A stretch of DNA of 13,896 nucleotides from an uncultured Actinomycetes bacterium. GTDB lineage: Bacteria; Actinomycetota; Actinomycetes; Nanopelagicales; Nanopelagicaceae. The DNA is taken from assembly GCA_903867285.1 (NCBI GenBank), contig CAIPQX010000004.1, positions 1 through 13,896 on the forward strand, read 5' to 3'. A program made the position numbers and the translations under genes. Shown piece by piece: positions 13,208 to 13,896 of the stretch (position 1 is its first letter; the number at the start of each line of letters is the position of its first letter). The notes under the pieces were generated by a model. The model ran no database searches. It was not told the DNA's origin and saw only the letters and a program-made list of their open reading frames with translations.

Positions 13208-13896
13208 GTGGCGAAACACATTGAAGAAGAGAATGAAGTTGGCGAAAATAGATTAGCTTCAAATGTAATTGGTTTATTTGAGTCATCCATTATGGGCATC
13301 GCGGGTTCAGCCCCGGCCTACTCGATCGCAGCAACGACGGTCACCCTCGCGGTCACCGTAGGGCTCTTCGGTCCCGGCGAACTTCTCTACTCGGGAATCG
13401 CAATGTTCGGCGTAGTGATTGCCTTCCATTACATGGGCAAAGTTCGACAAAATGCTGGCGCAACATATATCTGGGTGCGTAATGCGCTTCACCCCATCCT
13501 TGGCTATTTAGCTGGATGGTCCCTAGTCACTGCATCAATCATCTTCGGACTTGTGTCCACGGTTCCTGCATCTACTGGTTTACTTTCACTCTTCACGAGT
13601 AATCAAAATACGATCAGCAATGTCCACTGGACAACCCTTGTTGGCGCGCTTATCTTCATTTTTATGGTGGCAATTATCGCCTATGGAATAAAGTTCACCG
13701 CGAAAGCTCAAGTGGTAATGACTGTCATAGAGTTAGGCCTGCTCTGGATATTTGATGTAATTGCCCTACTCCACCACCCACATACCCATCACTTTGACTG
13801 GGGATGGTTCTCCTTTAACCAGATTAAGGCTTACACCACTCCTGATGTCGCTGCCGCTGCCTTGAATCCTTTTGATTCAAAATACGCCGTAGCTCA
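13208..13896 (+). CDS. APC-family amino-acid/amine permease, N-terminal part (3' truncated by window edge)
   Basis: The frame stays open from GTG 13208 to the window end, giving 229 residues of a protein expected to be roughly 450-600 long. A short acidic cytoplasmic N-terminus (AKHIEEENEVGENRL) leads into NVIGLFESSIMGIAGSAPAY (19-38). Its GSAPAYS is the unwound first helix that binds substrate in the APC fold. About five hydrophobic helices are visible (roughly 25-53, 58-77, 95-120, 142-160 and 165-187), with the loop MGKVRQNAGATYIWVRN (76-92) typical of these permeases. The loop after helix 5 contains HHPHTHH (189-195). Import of an amino acid, amine or related compound is the usual role. 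It follows the ABC pair by 132 bases on the same strand and could supply the upstream catabolic operon, but that link is only positional. Confidence 0.88.
   Translation, partial: MAKHIEEENEVGENRLASNVIGLFESSIMGIAGSAPAYSIAATTVTLAVTVGLFGPGELLYSGIAMFGVVIAFHYMGKVRQNAGATYIWVRNALHPILGYLAGWSLVTASIIFGLVSTVPASTGLLSLFTSNQNTISNVHWTTLVGALIFIFMVAIIAYGIKFTAKAQVVMTVIELGLLWIFDVIALLHHPHTHHFDWGWFSFNQIKAYTTPDVAAAALNPFDSKYAVA

Noticed and set aside
13053..13256. Small + strand open frame between the ABC pair and the permease
   Set aside because: It overlaps the end of subunit B and the start of the permease in another frame, and its translation has no coherent features.

Overview
The window looks like a piece of an actinobacterial chromosome with roughly balanced base composition. 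It could come from a small-genome aquatic actinobacterium, but that placement is a guess. It rests on the style of the ABC exporter pair, the frequent GTG/TTG starts and the very tight gene packing. There are no RNA genes, insertion sequences, CRISPR arrays or phage genes. No gap between genes exceeds about 135 bases.

Layout: (1) Bases 2-733 hold the 3' end of a CocE/NonD-type hydrolase gene on the + strand. (2) It meets a minus-strand pair tail to tail at 730-733, with overlapping stop codons. The pair is a LacI-family regulator (1817-2836) followed by an alpha/beta-hydrolase resembling 2,6-dihydropseudooxynicotine hydrolase (730-1782). (3) The divergent gap 2837-2944 carries a good -35/-10 promoter reading rightward and a perfect 14-base LacI-type palindrome just after its -10. 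(4) A tightly spaced + strand operon follows: a beta-hydroxyacid dehydrogenase (2945-3892), an M24 'pita-bread' protein (3885-5129), a VOC dioxygenase/glyoxalase-fold protein (5134-5661), a fused E1 alpha+beta thiamine-diphosphate dehydrogenase (5662-7860) and an aldehyde dehydrogenase (7884-9314). (5) Two ABC exporter half-transporters follow (9375-11111 and 11108-13075) and form a textbook asymmetric heterodimer. (6) The 5' part of an APC-family amino-acid/amine permease starts at 13208 and runs off the right edge.

Reading of the system: regions 2-4 look like one LacI-controlled catabolic unit. A hydrolase and/or the M24 protein would open or cleave a substrate, the beta-hydroxyacid dehydrogenase would oxidise a hydroxy acid, the E1 enzyme would decarboxylate a 2-oxo acid, and the aldehyde dehydrogenase would finish an aldehyde. 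I cannot match this gene set to a pathway I know. Two of its enzymes carry substitutions at positions normally fixed in their families. The M24 protein has Cys in place of the second metal-binding Asp. The E1 enzyme has Gln in place of the conserved loop His, and no E2/E3 genes are nearby. These features make the cluster the best candidate here for undescribed biochemistry. The substrate is unknown.
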